Assembly (NCBI GenBank): GCA_031253795.1
Contig: JAIRVR010000005.1
Span: forward strand, 1 to 64,000
Direction of reading: 5' to 3'
Length of the DNA stretch: 64,000 bases
Source: Burkholderiaceae bacterium
GTDB lineage: Bacteria > Pseudomonadota > Gammaproteobacteria > Burkholderiales > Burkholderiaceae_C
In this document: one piece after another, positions 24,784 to 33,269 of the stretch
How positions within the stretch are numbered: position 1 is the first letter of the stretch
Layout of the letters: every line of letters begins with the position of its first letter
Notes under the pieces: generated by a model
The model's input: the letters and a program-made list of their open reading frames with translations, nothing else
Databases searched by the model: none
What the model was told of the DNA's origin: nothing
Translations under genes and position numbers: made by a program

Positions 24784-26503
24784 CGCTTTGGTCCTGGGTA
24801 ACGCGCAGCACTTCGTCCAGCGTGGTCGCGCCCGAGGCCACCTTGCGCAGGCCGTCCTCATACAGGCTCAGCATGCCGCTTCTGGCCGCCAGCGCATGCA
24901 GGGCATTGGCGTCCTGGCCCTCGATGATGGCGCGGCGCAGCGGCTCGTCGATGACCATCAGTTCGTGGATGCCGGTACGGCCCTTGTAGCCCGTGCCACG
25001 GCAATGCTCGCAGCCCACAGCGCGGTAAATCGGGGCACCTTCGCGCAGGAAGCGCTTGAGGCCACTGCCCTCGATGGCGGAGGCCGGCAAGGCGTCGGGC
25101 TGCTTGCACTGCGAGCACAGCGTGCGCACCAGGCGCTGGGCCAGCACGCCGTTGACCGACGAGGTGATCAGGTAGCTCTCCACCCCCATGTCGCGCATGC
25201 GGGTGACGGCGCCAGCCGCCGTGTTGGTGTGCAGCGTGGACAGCACCAGGTGACCCGTCAGTGCCGACTGGACGGCGATCTGCGCGGTTTCGCCGTCACG
25301 CATTTCCCCGATCATGATGATGTCCGGATCCTGGCGCAGGATGGAGCGCAGTGCATTGGCGAAGGTCAGGTCGATCTGTGGATGGACCTGGATCTGGTTG
25401 ATCCCGTCGAGCTGGTACTCCACGGGGTCCTCGACCGTGATGATCTTGTTGGAGACCGAGTCGATCTTGGACAGGGCCGCATACAGCGTGGTGGTCTTGC
25501 CCGAACCCGTGGGACCGGTCACGAGCACGATGCCGTGGGGCCTGGCCAGCAGTTCGTTGAAGCGCTCCAGCGTATCCACCTCGAAGCCCATGGTCTCCAG
25601 GCGCAGGCGCACGCTGGCACGGTCCAGCACACGCATGACGATGCTTTCGCCGTGGACCGTGGGCGCCGTGGACACGCGCAGGTCCAGTTCGCGCCCCTTG
25701 GCCCGGGTCTTGATACGGCCGTCCTGCGGCAGGCGCCGCTCGGCGATGTCCAGATGGGCCAGCAGCTTGACGCGCGAACCCACGGCGGCACTCAGGCGCG
25801 TGGGCACGAGTTCGGCCGCGTGGATCACGCCGTCCATGCGGTAGCGCACCTGCAGGCCCGACTCAAAGGGCTCCAGGTGGATGTCGGAAGCGTGCAGCTC
25901 GATGGCCCGCGAAATGATGCCCGTGACCAGGCGGATGACGGGTGCCTCGCTGGCCAGGTCCTTGAGGTGCTCGACGAAGTCGCCGCCCGTGGCGTCCGAC
26001 TCCCAATCCCCGCCCTCCTCGGCCGCCTGCTCCTGGCCGGCTTCCTGCAAGGCCTTGCGGATGTCGGCCTCCAGCGCCAGCAAGGGCCGGATCTGCAGGC
26101 CCGTGGCCAGGCGCAGCGCCTTGTTCACAAAGGCATCCTGGGGCACGGCCATGGCCACCTCGAGCACGCCTTCCTGCAGCGACACGGGGCAGACGCATTG
26201 CGCCTCCAGGAAACCGGGCAGCAGGCCCGGCACCTCGGGCAGCAGGTCTGGAAACTCCTCGGCGCGCAGCCAGCGCAGCTTCAGTTGTTCGGACAGCACC
26301 TGGGCCACGTCCGTTTCCGCCACCACGCCCAACTGGACCAGCACCTGCCCCAGATAGCCGCCCAATTCCTGCTGCGCCTGCAGGGCATTTTGCAGATCGC
26401 GCTCGTTGAGCTTTCCCGCGGAAAGCAAGCGCTCACCCAAACGCGAACCCGCCGGGGTTTCTACGCTGGCAAGCGGTTCCATGACGTGATTGGTGGAAGA
26501 CAT
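24776..26503 (-). CDS. gspE: Type II secretion assembly ATPase GspE
   Basis: 575 aa cytosolic hexameric ATPase. N1/N2 domains (MshEN-like, about 20-150: LGERLLSAGKLNERDLQNAL) bind GspL; Walker A GPTGSGKTT is near 330, an Asp box with LRSILRQDPDIIMIGEMRD near 395 includes Walker B, and the His box TGHLVLSTLHTN is near 420. A zinc-binding C-terminal module has two CxxC pairs (CSQC near 465, CEHC near 500). The first gene of the operon; ATG 26503 was kept, though Met8 is also possible. No clear Shine-Dalgarno is seen. Confidence 0.95.
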   Translation of the reverse strand: MSSTNHVMEPLASVETPAGSRLGERLLSAGKLNERDLQNALQAQQELGGYLGQVLVQLGVVAETDVAQVLSEQLKLRWLRAEEFPDLLPEVPGLLPGFLEAQCVCPVSLQEGVLEVAMAVPQDAFVNKALRLATGLQIRPLLALEADIRKALQEAGQEQAAEEGGDWESDATGGDFVEHLKDLASEAPVIRLVTGIISRAIELHASDIHLEPFESGLQVRYRMDGVIHAAELVPTRLSAAVGSRVKLLAHLDIAERRLPQDGRIKTRAKGRELDLRVSTAPTVHGESIVMRVLDRASVRLRLETMGFEVDTLERFNELLARPHGIVLVTGPTGSGKTTTLYAALSKIDSVSNKIITVEDPVEYQLDGINQIQVHPQIDLTFANALRSILRQDPDIIMIGEMRDGETAQIAVQSALTGHLVLSTLHTNTAAGAVTRMRDMGVESYLITSSVNGVLAQRLVRTLCSQCKQPDALPASAIEGSGLKRFLREGAPIYRAVGCEHCRGTGYKGRTGIHELMVIDEPLRRAIIEGQDANALHALAARSGMLSLYEDGLRKVASGATTLDEVLRVTQDQSDA

Positions 26504-26569
26504 TGCCGCGGATTATCCACTGTCGCCGCGAACCCGGAAAAAGCCGCGGCTTCGCGGTGATGCCCGGGC

Positions 26570-27388
26570 TCAGGCCGCACGCGTGGCTGCGGCCTGCTGC
26601 AAAGGGCCCGGCTCCTCGCCCCAGCGCCGCTGCGCCATCACGAGAAGGCCTTCGAAAATCAGGTTGTCCACCAGCTCGAAGGGCCGTGTCATGCTGGGCA
26701 CCATCTTCCAGCCCGCGCCGCCAGCCATGATGCAGGCCGGCTCCATGCTGCAGTGCATGTAAAGATGCTGGTACATGCGCTCCACCGCCCCGGCTATGGC
26801 ATAGGTGCCGCCGCTGGTCAGCGCATCGCTGGTGTTGGTGGGGAACGGCGTGACCACGCCCGTGGGCACATGCAGGCCGGCCGTCCCGCTTTCCAGCGCC
26901 CGCAGCATGATGCCGTGGCCCGGCAGGATGAGGCCGCCCATGAAATGGCCATGCTGGTCCAGCGCATCCACGGTGACGGCCGTGCCCACCATGACCACCA
27001 GCAGCGGCCTTGCGGTCCCGCGCTGCAGCATGTGGTTGCGCGCGCCGATCATGGCCACCCAGCGGTCGGCACCCAGGCGCGTCGGAAAATCGTAGCCATT
27101 GGTGACACCGGCTTCGGCCGCACTGGGCACGGCCCACTGGGGCTCGAACTTCCAGCCCAGCATCAGGTCGATCTGGTCGTGCACGCGCCTGCGCGCCGTC
27201 TCGCCGGCCACCACGCAGCCCAGCATGCGCGTGGGCGTGGGCAGGTCGCTCCACGGGCCTTCGGCCAGATGCTCGATGTGCTCCAGGAATTCGGCACCGT
27301 GCGCCAGCAGGGCTGCGCCAGGCCGGTGCGCGTCGTACATCGCCCATTTCAAGCGGGTGTTGCCGATGTCTATGGCCAGGAAAGTCAT
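26570..27388 (-). CDS. coaX: Type III pantothenate kinase
   Basis: 272 aa. It phosphorylates pantothenate, the first step of CoA synthesis. [19 protein letters not shown] is the phosphate-1 motif of the ASKHA fold, [12 protein letters not shown] and [14 protein letters not shown] are the other signature segments, and [20 protein letters not shown] and [16 protein letters not shown] follow. The upstream open frame adds 28 non-family residues, so the ATG at 27388 was chosen. In many betaproteobacteria birA precedes coaX; here the upstream neighbour is instead a divergent LysM gene. It is co-oriented with gspE and 66 bases upstream of it. Confidence 0.93.
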   Translation of the reverse strand: MTFLAIDIGNTRLKWAMYDAHRPGAALLAHGAEFLEHIEHLAEGPWSDLPTPTRMLGCVVAGETARRRVHDQIDLMLGWKFEPQWAVPSAAEAGVTNGYDFPTRLGADRWVAMIGARNHMLQRGTARPLLVVMVGTAVTVDALDQHGHFMGGLILPGHGIMLRALESGTAGLHVPTGVVTPFPTNTSDALTSGGTYAIAGAVERMYQHLYMHCSMEPACIMAGGAGWKMVPSMTRPFELVDNLIFEGLLVMAQRRWGEEPGPLQQAAATRAA

Positions 27389-27573
27389 GGCCGCGATTAT
27401 CGGAGTTTTCCAGAAGTTGGCGTCAGCCATTGGCGACAGCTGCCATGGCACGAATGCTGATATCGCGGGCAAATGTCAAAAATCCAGCCGCCGCCGGGCA
27501 CGGCAGCGCATGCCGGCATGCTTAGGCGTTACATTGGGCCTTCCGTTTTCTCTACCCACCACAGGAGTCATCC

Positions 27574-28044
27574 ATGGGACTGTTCAGTTTCATCAAGGAA
27601 GCAGGCGAGAAGCTGTTCGGCGGCAGCGCCGCCCAGGCGGCCGAGCCCGCGCAAGACCTGAATGCCAAGGCCGCCAAGGCCATAGAGACCTATATCGGCA
27701 CGCAGAACCTGGGCGTCAGCGACGTCAAGGTGCAATTCGACGGATCCCAGGGCAAGGTCACGGTGCAGGGCACGGCCCCGACCCAGGCCGCCAAGGAAAA
27801 GGTCACGCTGTGCTGCGGCAACGTCGCCAGCGTGCAGTCCGTGGACAACCTGATGACGGTGAGCAGCCCCGAACCGGAAGCCCAGTACCACGACGTGGTG
27901 CGCGGCGACACGCTGTCGGCCATCGCCAAGAAGTTCTATGGCGATGCCAACAAATACCCCGTGATCTTCGAGGCCAACAAGCCCATGCTGACCCATCCGG
28001 ACAAGATCTATCCGGGCCAGAAACTGCGCATCCCGGCGCTGTAA
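27574..28044 (+). CDS. kbp: BON and LysM domain protein, Kbp (YgaU)-like
   Basis: 156 aa, no signal peptide. An amphipathic N-terminus (MGLFSFIKEAGEKLFGG) is followed by a BON domain (about 30-92; GVSDVKVQFDGSQGKVTVQG) and a C-terminal LysM domain (about 104-155; YHDVVRGDTLSAIAKKFYGD, ending LYPGQKLRIP-like). The order and length match E. coli Kbp, a cytoplasmic potassium-binding protein, and many proteobacterial relatives. Single-gene unit: preceded by AGGAG before the ATG and followed by a strong terminator. The potassium role is by family, not shown here. Confidence 0.88.
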   Translation: MGLFSFIKEAGEKLFGGSAAQAAEPAQDLNAKAAKAIETYIGTQNLGVSDVKVQFDGSQGKVTVQGTAPTQAAKEKVTLCCGNVASVQSVDNLMTVSSPEPEAQYHDVVRGDTLSAIAKKFYGDANKYPVIFEANKPMLTHPDKIYPGQKLRIPAL

Positions 28045-28065
28045 CTGCCAGGCCCTGCCGGCTCG

Positions 28066-28088
28066 ACCGCCCTCGGGCGGTTTTTTTG
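28066..28088 (+). terminator. Intrinsic terminator of the Kbp-like gene
   Basis: ACCGCCC, a two-base loop TC and GGGCGGT, then a run of seven T. A compact rho-independent terminator 21 bases after the stop codon, also separating this gene from the convergent maleate isomerase gene. Confidence 0.9.
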
Positions 28089-28094
28089 CGGCCG

Positions 28095-28853
28095 TCAGTA
28101 CCTGCCGCTGAGCAGCGCGCCATGGCCCGGCACGGCCGTGGACAGGCCCAGGCGCTTGAGCATCATGTACGTCGTCGCCACCGAAGAGGACAGCACGGGC
28201 AGGCCCACCCGGTCCTCGATGGGCTGCACCGAAGCCAGCGAAGGCATTTGCACGCAGGCCGAGGCGATGACGGCATCGGCACGGGAAGTGTCCAGGCGCC
28301 GCGTGATCTCGATGGGCGCGCGCGCGTCCTGGGCGCCGACCTCCAGGTTGTCGGCGATTTCCAGCGAGATGCTGTCCACCACTTCGATGCCTTCGTTCTC
28401 GATGTAGTCGATCACCAGGCGCGTCAACGGCTTCATATAGGGTGCCAGCAGCGCCACCTTCTTCGCGCCGATGGCATGCAGGCCGTCGACCAGGGCGCCG
28501 GCGCTGGTGACCACGGGCGCGGGGCCGCCGTTGTCCACGGTACGCTGGTGCAGGCGCTTTTCGGAGACACGGTGGTAGCCCAGCCCCATGCTCATGATGG
28601 CCACCAGGCAGGCATAGCCCAGCACATCGACCCGGGCATCCGACAGCTCCAGCGCGCAGCGGTCGCTGTCTGCGTCCATGGCAGCCAGCTCCTCGCGCGT
28701 CACATGCTTCATGCGCATGCGGCTGGAGTGGAAGCTGAAGCGCTCGGGTGCCAGGGCCTCGCGCGCGCGCAAGATGGCGGGGATCTCGGTCTCCATCGTG
28801 GTGTTGGAGCTGGGCACGATCTGCCCGATGCGGAAATGGGTTTTGTTGGTCAT
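28095..28853 (-). CDS. maiA: Maleate cis-trans isomerase (Asp/Glu racemase superfamily)
   Basis: 252 aa. IGQIVPSSNTTMETEIPAIL at the N-terminus and the two catalytic cysteines, Cys82 in LGYACLVAIMSMG and Cys200 in IASACVQMPSL, are as in Nocardia and Pseudomonas maleate isomerases, which convert maleate to fumarate. It is the last gene of a two-gene transcript behind a Bug-type binding protein (106-base gap), with a LysR gene divergent from the pair. Arylmalonate decarboxylase relatives share the fold, but the paired cysteines and the VPSSNTTME motif favour maleate isomerase. Substrate inferred from family. Confidence 0.85.
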   Translation of the reverse strand: MTNKTHFRIGQIVPSSNTTMETEIPAILRAREALAPERFSFHSSRMRMKHVTREELAAMDADSDRCALELSDARVDVLGYACLVAIMSMGLGYHRVSEKRLHQRTVDNGGPAPVVTSAGALVDGLHAIGAKKVALLAPYMKPLTRLVIDYIENEGIEVVDSISLEIADNLEVGAQDARAPIEITRRLDTSRADAVIASACVQMPSLASVQPIEDRVGLPVLSSSVATTYMMLKRLGLSTAVPGHGALLSGRY

Positions 28854-28959
28854 ATCAGTTCTTCATAGCCGGACATCGCACCGGCCCCCTCGGAGAGACC
28901 AGTCCAGGGGCCCCGGCGGATTGCGCGGAAGGCCCGAAATACCCCAGGGGGCCCTCGCA

Positions 28960-29934
28960 TCAATCCACCGTGATGTGGTTGGCCTTGATGACCTTGCCCC
29001 AGTGTTCGGTTTCGCGCTGGACCAGGGCCGCCAGGGCCTGAGGGCCCAGGTAGCGCGGCTCCACCCCTTGCAGGGCGGCGCGCTTTTGCACGTCAGGCGA
29101 CTCCAGCGCGGTCTTGAGCGCAGCCGACAGCCGATCCAACGCCTCGGGTGGTGTTCCGGCCGGAGCGAACAGGCCCACCCAGGCCTCCAGCTCGAAGCCC
29201 GGCAGGCCCGCCTCGGCCGTGGTCGGCACATCGGGCAGCATGGGATGGCGCTGGCGGCTGGTCACGGCCAGGGCCTTGAGCTTGCCGGTCTGCACATGGC
29301 CCAGCACCGAAGGCGGCGTGGTGATGAACATCTGCACCTGGCCACCCAGCACATCCTGGATGGCAGGGCCGGAACCCTTGTAGGGCACATGGGTGATCTG
29401 GGTCTGCGTGACCTGGGCGAACACGGCCGTGCCCACATGCGACAGCGAGCCATTGCCCTGGGATGCGTAGTTGACCTTGCCGGGATTTTTGCGCAGGTAG
29501 GCGATGAACTCCTGCAGATTGTTCGCGGGCACCGAAGGATGGACGGCGATCACATTGGTGGCAGCCACGATCAGCCCCACGGGCGCCAGCTCGGACTGCG
29601 CCCAGGGCAGCTTGGGAAACAGGGCCGGATTGCCGACATGGTAGGCCGAGTAGGACGCCAGCAAGGTATAGCCATCCTTGGGCGCGCGCGCCACCATCTG
29701 GTAGGCGATGTTGCCGCTGGCCCCGCCACGGTTATCGACCACCACCGACTGCCCCAGCAGGCGCGACAGGGGGTCGGAAGCCAGGCGTGCCGCCGTGTCC
29801 ACCACGCCGCCGGGCGGGTTGGGAACGACCACGGTGATGGACTTGGCGGGAAAGGGCTGTGCCCAGGCCGGGGCGCCACCCAGGCAGGTGACCGCCGCCA
29901 GGCCTGCGGCCTGCAGCGCAATGCGTCGCTTCAT
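28960..29934 (-). CDS. Bug/TctC-type periplasmic solute-binding protein (possibly maleate or related acid)
   Basis: 324 aa. Signal peptide at 1-26 (KRRIALQAAGLAAVTCLGGAP then AWA). PFPAKSITVVVPNPPGGVVD is the classic Bug loop that contacts a carboxylate, followed by DNRGGASGNIAYQMVARA and GLFAPAGTPPEALDRL. Bug proteins capture organic acids for tripartite transporters or act as sensors; no TctA/TctB genes are nearby. ATG 29934 was chosen because GAGGAG lies just upstream and the signal peptide starts there. Position before maleate isomerase suggests a dicarboxylate ligand, as inference. Confidence 0.87.
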   Translation of the reverse strand: MKRRIALQAAGLAAVTCLGGAPAWAQPFPAKSITVVVPNPPGGVVDTAARLASDPLSRLLGQSVVVDNRGGASGNIAYQMVARAPKDGYTLLASYSAYHVGNPALFPKLPWAQSELAPVGLIVAATNVIAVHPSVPANNLQEFIAYLRKNPGKVNYASQGNGSLSHVGTAVFAQVTQTQITHVPYKGSGPAIQDVLGGQVQMFITTPPSVLGHVQTGKLKALAVTSRQRHPMLPDVPTTAEAGLPGFELEAWVGLFAPAGTPPEALDRLSAALKTALESPDVQKRAALQGVEPRYLGPQALAALVQRETEHWGKVIKANHITVD

Positions 29935-30039
29935 GCTTGTCTCCTCGTTGTGTTCTATGGCCAGCATTCTTGCGGGCCGGCGCGGCACTGAACAGCCGTA
30001 TCTGGTTGAGCTATCCTTCGCGGCTCATGGAGGATGCGC

Positions 30040-30975
30040 GTGATCAATCTGCACCGTTTCGATCTGATGACCCTGCGCCTGTACATGGTCGTGGTCGACG
30101 CAGGCAGTCTGACGGCCGGCTCGCGGTCCCTGGGCCTGTCACTGGCGGCTGCCAGCAAGCGCGTGGCCGAACTGGAACAGCATTGCGGCGTGACCCTGCT
30201 GGTGCGCAGCAAGCGCGGCGTCACTCCCACACCGGCCGGGCAAAGCATGTACCACCATGCGGTGGACGTGGTGGCCCGGCTGCAGCACCTGGCCCTGGCC
30301 ATGGACGACTTTCGCAGCGGCGCCACAGGCCAGCTGCGCCTGTGGGCCAACAACTCGGCCTTTGCAGGCTTTCTGCCCCGGCTGCTGGCCGACTACACCG
30401 CAGCCCACCCCGGCGTATCGGTGGACCTGGAGGACGCGCTGAGCGAGGAGTCCGTGCGTGCGGTGCTCAGCGGCGTGGCCGAGCTGGCCATCATCGGCGA
30501 GAACACGCCCCTCGAAGGACTGAGCACCCAGGTCTGCGACGTGGACGAGCTGGTGCTCATCATGCCGCCCGGCCATGCCCTCGACACGGAGTCTGCGGCC
30601 CCCGTGCCCCTGGCCACGGTCCTGGACCATGACTTTGTCAGCCTGGCCCGCTCCACTTCGCTGATGCGGCGCATCGCAGCCGAGGCAGAGGCCATCAACC
30701 GGCCTGTGCGCATACGCATCCAGGTGCGCAGCTTCGATGCCATGTGCCACATGGTCTCGGTGGGGCTGGGCCTGGCCATACTGCCGCGCGCCGCCACGAC
30801 CCCCCATCTGGCCGCGCGGGCACTGCGTCTGCGCCCCCTGGGGGCGCTCAACACCCAGCGCCGGCTGCTGCTGGCCATGCGTTCGCAGGCCATGCTGTCA
30901 GGACCCGCACAGGCCCTGGTCGACATGGTGGCGACCCGGGCAGCCTCCCTGGGTTTCACCGCCGCCGGCCGCTGA
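30040..30975 (+). CDS. LysR-family transcriptional regulator (likely of the maleate isomerase operon)
   Basis: 311 aa. N-terminal winged helix (FDLMTLRLYMVVVDAGSLTA, then LSLAAASKRVAELEQHCGVTLLVR) and a C-terminal substrate-binding domain from about 90. It is transcribed away from the Bug-maiA pair, the usual LysR arrangement. GGAGG (30029-30033) directly abuts an ATG at 30034, which is too close; the GTG at 30040, six bases after the Shine-Dalgarno, is the better start. The inducer is unknown; maleate or a precursor fits the neighbours. Confidence 0.85.
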   Translation: MINLHRFDLMTLRLYMVVVDAGSLTAGSRSLGLSLAAASKRVAELEQHCGVTLLVRSKRGVTPTPAGQSMYHHAVDVVARLQHLALAMDDFRSGATGQLRLWANNSAFAGFLPRLLADYTAAHPGVSVDLEDALSEESVRAVLSGVAELAIIGENTPLEGLSTQVCDVDELVLIMPPGHALDTESAAPVPLATVLDHDFVSLARSTSLMRRIAAEAEAINRPVRIRIQVRSFDAMCHMVSVGLGLAILPRAATTPHLAARALRLRPLGALNTQRRLLLAMRSQAMLSGPAQALVDMVATRAASLGFTAAGR

Positions 30976-31013
30976 GGTCCGGAGCCTGGCGCAGGATCGC
31001 AGGCCACGGGCGC

Positions 31014-31454
31014 TCACTGGCGCCAGGGCAGGCCGCGCAGGCGCCAACCACCGACATGTCCGCGCTGGCCGCTGCCGTCCACATCGCCTTCGAAGCCCTC
31101 AAGGATGTTATAGGCCTCGATGCCCAGTTCGGCCGCCCGCCGGGCTGCCGCAACGGAGCGCACACCGCTGCGGCACAGCAGTGCCACCTTGCCGCCTTGG
31201 GGCACGGCCGCGCGCAGCTGGCTATCGAAATCGGGGTTCATGGCCATGGAAGGCCACTGCTTCCAGGCCACGGCCGCGGCGCCGGGCACGCGGCCCACCC
31301 ATTCGCGCTCGGCGTCGGTGCGCACATCCACGAGCACGGCTTCGCCGGCCTGCAGCCATTGCCAGGCCAGCTCGGCGGGAATATCGCCCGCATAGCCCTG
31401 GGCAGGCTGCACGGACAGGGGGATGTGGGCGGGAAAGGAAGTCGCTGCGGTCAT
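31014..31454 (-). CDS. Rhodanese-like domain protein
   Basis: 146 aa single rhodanese domain with no signal peptide. VLVDVRTDAEREWVGRVPGA is the CH2A-type strand and loop, and VALLCRSGVRS places the catalytic Cys94 in a CRSGxRS loop suited to sulfur transfer. ATG 31454 was chosen because the upstream open frame lacks family sequence. The role (thiosulfate or persulfide sulfurtransferase) is general to the family. Convergent with the LysR gene, 38 bases apart. Confidence 0.87.
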   Translation of the reverse strand: MTAATSFPAHIPLSVQPAQGYAGDIPAELAWQWLQAGEAVLVDVRTDAEREWVGRVPGAAAVAWKQWPSMAMNPDFDSQLRAAVPQGGKVALLCRSGVRSVAAARRAAELGIEAYNILEGFEGDVDGSGQRGHVGGWRLRGLPWRQ

Positions 31455-31504
31455 GAATGGCTCCGGGATCGGTACGGGAGCAAGAATAACCGCGTGGCCA
31501 GGCC

Positions 31505-32419
31505 CTATTCCCAGGGCGGTAACAGCCGATCGCGCAAAACCTGGCGCCGCTCCTGCCAGTCCGGCAGCACGCCGGCCACCGTGGCCCAAAAGCGCGGGCT
31601 GTGGTCCATATGGCGCAGGTGGGACAGCTCATGCACGACCACGTAGTCAATGACTTCGGGTGCATGCTGCATGAGGCGCCAGTTCAGCCGTATGGCACCC
31701 ACGCTGTTGGCGCTGCCCCAGCGCGTGCGTGCGCTGGTCAGGCGAAGACTGGTCCATTGCACGCCCAGCAGGGGCGCATGGCGCTGCAGGCTGGCCGTGA
31801 ACCAGGCCCTGGCCTCGCGCAGCATCCAGGCCTGCACGCAGGCCCGCACCTCGGCCGGTGCAGCACCCGGAGCCAGCGGCAGGTGCAGCGACTGGCTGCC
31901 ATCGGATGCCTGTTCGCGGTGCGCCTGGCGCGTGCGCAGGGGAAGGGCCTCGCCCCCTGTCAGGCACAGGCGCAGAGGCCGCCCCAGATAATCGAGTTCA
32001 CCGCCATGGGCCCAGCAGATGCGCGCCGCCTGCTGGTCTGCATGGCGCTGGCCGGCCTCCTGCAGCTTGCGCAGTATCCACGCCGCCTTGGCTTGCAGAG
32101 CCTGGCCGATGGCGGCCATGTCCACCCAGGGCGGTGCACTGACCACCAGCCCCTGTGCCCCTACGGTGAAGCCTATGCTGCGCCGGCGCGAGCGCTGCAG
32201 GCGGTAGTGCAGCAAGCGGCCCTGAAGCAGGGCCTGCTGGTTGGCCTCTGGATGGGCAGGCAGATCCGTGGGCTGCGGCAGGGATGGAGCGGTCTGTTCC
32301 CGGGCCGGCGCGGGCACAGGCGCGCGCGCGGGCCGGCGAGGCTGCAGCCGGCCGTCGGCACCCTGCACGGCGGGCGGCACCAGCCACTGCCACAGGTGCG
32401 CCGGCACATCGCCCGCCAT
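31505..32419 (-). CDS. YgjP-like (DUF45) M48-type metallopeptidase
   Basis: 304 aa. The zinc site is HELSH at 263-267 with a third histidine at 273 (HExxHxxxxxHxxxFW pattern), in the C-terminal half; the core includes LQRSRRRSIGFTVGAQGLVV (start of the DUF45 domain) and SARTRWGSANSVGAIRLNWR. A Pro/Ala-rich N-terminal 60 residues look disordered. No signal peptide, so cytosolic. It follows plsC by 3 bases, a linkage typical of Burkholderiales (glyQ-glyS-gmhB-plsC-metallopeptidase). The substrate is unknown. Confidence 0.87.
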   Translation of the reverse strand: MAGDVPAHLWQWLVPPAVQGADGRLQPRRPARAPVPAPAREQTAPSLPQPTDLPAHPEANQQALLQGRLLHYRLQRSRRRSIGFTVGAQGLVVSAPPWVDMAAIGQALQAKAAWILRKLQEAGQRHADQQAARICWAHGGELDYLGRPLRLCLTGGEALPLRTRQAHREQASDGSQSLHLPLAPGAAPAEVRACVQAWMLREARAWFTASLQRHAPLLGVQWTSLRLTSARTRWGSANSVGAIRLNWRLMQHAPEVIDYVVVHELSHLRHMDHSPRFWATVAGVLPDWQERRQVLRDRLLPPWE

Positions 32420-32422
32420 GGC

Positions 32423-33163
32423 TCAGCCCCGATAGGCCTCGGGGTCGAGGCGCCGCATTTCGGACTCTATCCAGTTCTCGACCTCGACCATGAGTTCGTC
32501 GTACTTGCGGCCTTGCGTGGAGATGGGCTGGCCGATGGAGACATCGACCACGCCGGGCTTCTTGATGAAGGCCTTGCGCGGCCAGCACTTGGCCGAAGTC
32601 ACGGCAATGGGCACGACAGGCACACCGGCCATGATGGCCAGGCGTGTGGCACCCGACTTGTATTCACCTTTCTGGCCCCGGTCAATGCGTGTGCCCTCGG
32701 GGAACATGATGACCCAGGTGCCCTGGGCCAGCAGGCGCTTGCCCTGCTCCACCACCTTGTGGAAGGCGCGCGAGCCATGGGCGCGGTCGATGTGGATCAT
32801 GTCCAGGCTGCCGATGGACCAGCCGAAGAAGGGCACCTTGAGCAGTTCCTTCTTGAACACATAGGCCAGCGGCCTCGGCATGATTGCCGGCATCAGAAAG
32901 GTCTCGTAGGTGGACTGGTGCTTGACCAGCAGCACCACGCCCTGCGAGGGGTCGGTGGGCAGGTGGTCCATGCCCTGCACGCGGTAGCGCACGCCCATCA
33001 GGACGCGGGCGCTGTCCACCGACAGCTTGAGCCAGGCACGCGCCACGCTGTAGACGCGGCGCGGCGAGCCGCCGAGCCAGCGCGTGAGCAGCACGGCCAG
33101 GGTGTAGGGGATCACGGTAATGCCCATCCAGAGCATGTGGAGGGTGGAGCGGATCAGGGACAT
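32423..33163 (-). CDS. plsC: 1-acyl-sn-glycerol-3-phosphate acyltransferase
   Basis: 246 aa membrane-associated enzyme making phosphatidic acid. One N-terminal hydrophobic segment (LWMGITVIPYTLAVLLTRWL), motif I LLVKHQSTYETF (HX4E rather than the more common HX4D), motif II YVFKKELLKVPFFGW and motif III MFPEGTRIDRG. Start: ATG 33163 (MSLIRSTLHMLW) matches the usual family beginning; two ATGs at 33205 and 33211 give 14-16 extra residues and cannot be excluded. In the glyQ-glyS-gmhB-plsC operon. Confidence 0.9.
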   Translation of the reverse strand: MSLIRSTLHMLWMGITVIPYTLAVLLTRWLGGSPRRVYSVARAWLKLSVDSARVLMGVRYRVQGMDHLPTDPSQGVVLLVKHQSTYETFLMPAIMPRPLAYVFKKELLKVPFFGWSIGSLDMIHIDRAHGSRAFHKVVEQGKRLLAQGTWVIMFPEGTRIDRGQKGEYKSGATRLAIMAGVPVVPIAVTSAKCWPRKAFIKKPGVVDVSIGQPISTQGRKYDELMVEVENWIESEMRRLDPEAYRG

Positions 33164-33269
33164 GGCGGCAGAAGTGGGCAGCTTGGGGCAGGCGAAGCGG
33201 ACCATGACCATGCCATGGCAGCCTCGTGCGCCCTCGATTCAGGAATCAGGAAGATAGCATTGCGGGCGC

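Noticed and set aside
24788-26560. 590-codon open frame antisense to gspE
   Set aside because: Shadow frame; GspE carries all ATPase motifs.
28881-28912. GGCCCCCT/AGGGGCC-like hairpin between the Bug and maleate isomerase genes as a terminator
   Set aside because: The stem is imperfect and no T-tract follows on the minus strand; the two genes look co-transcribed.
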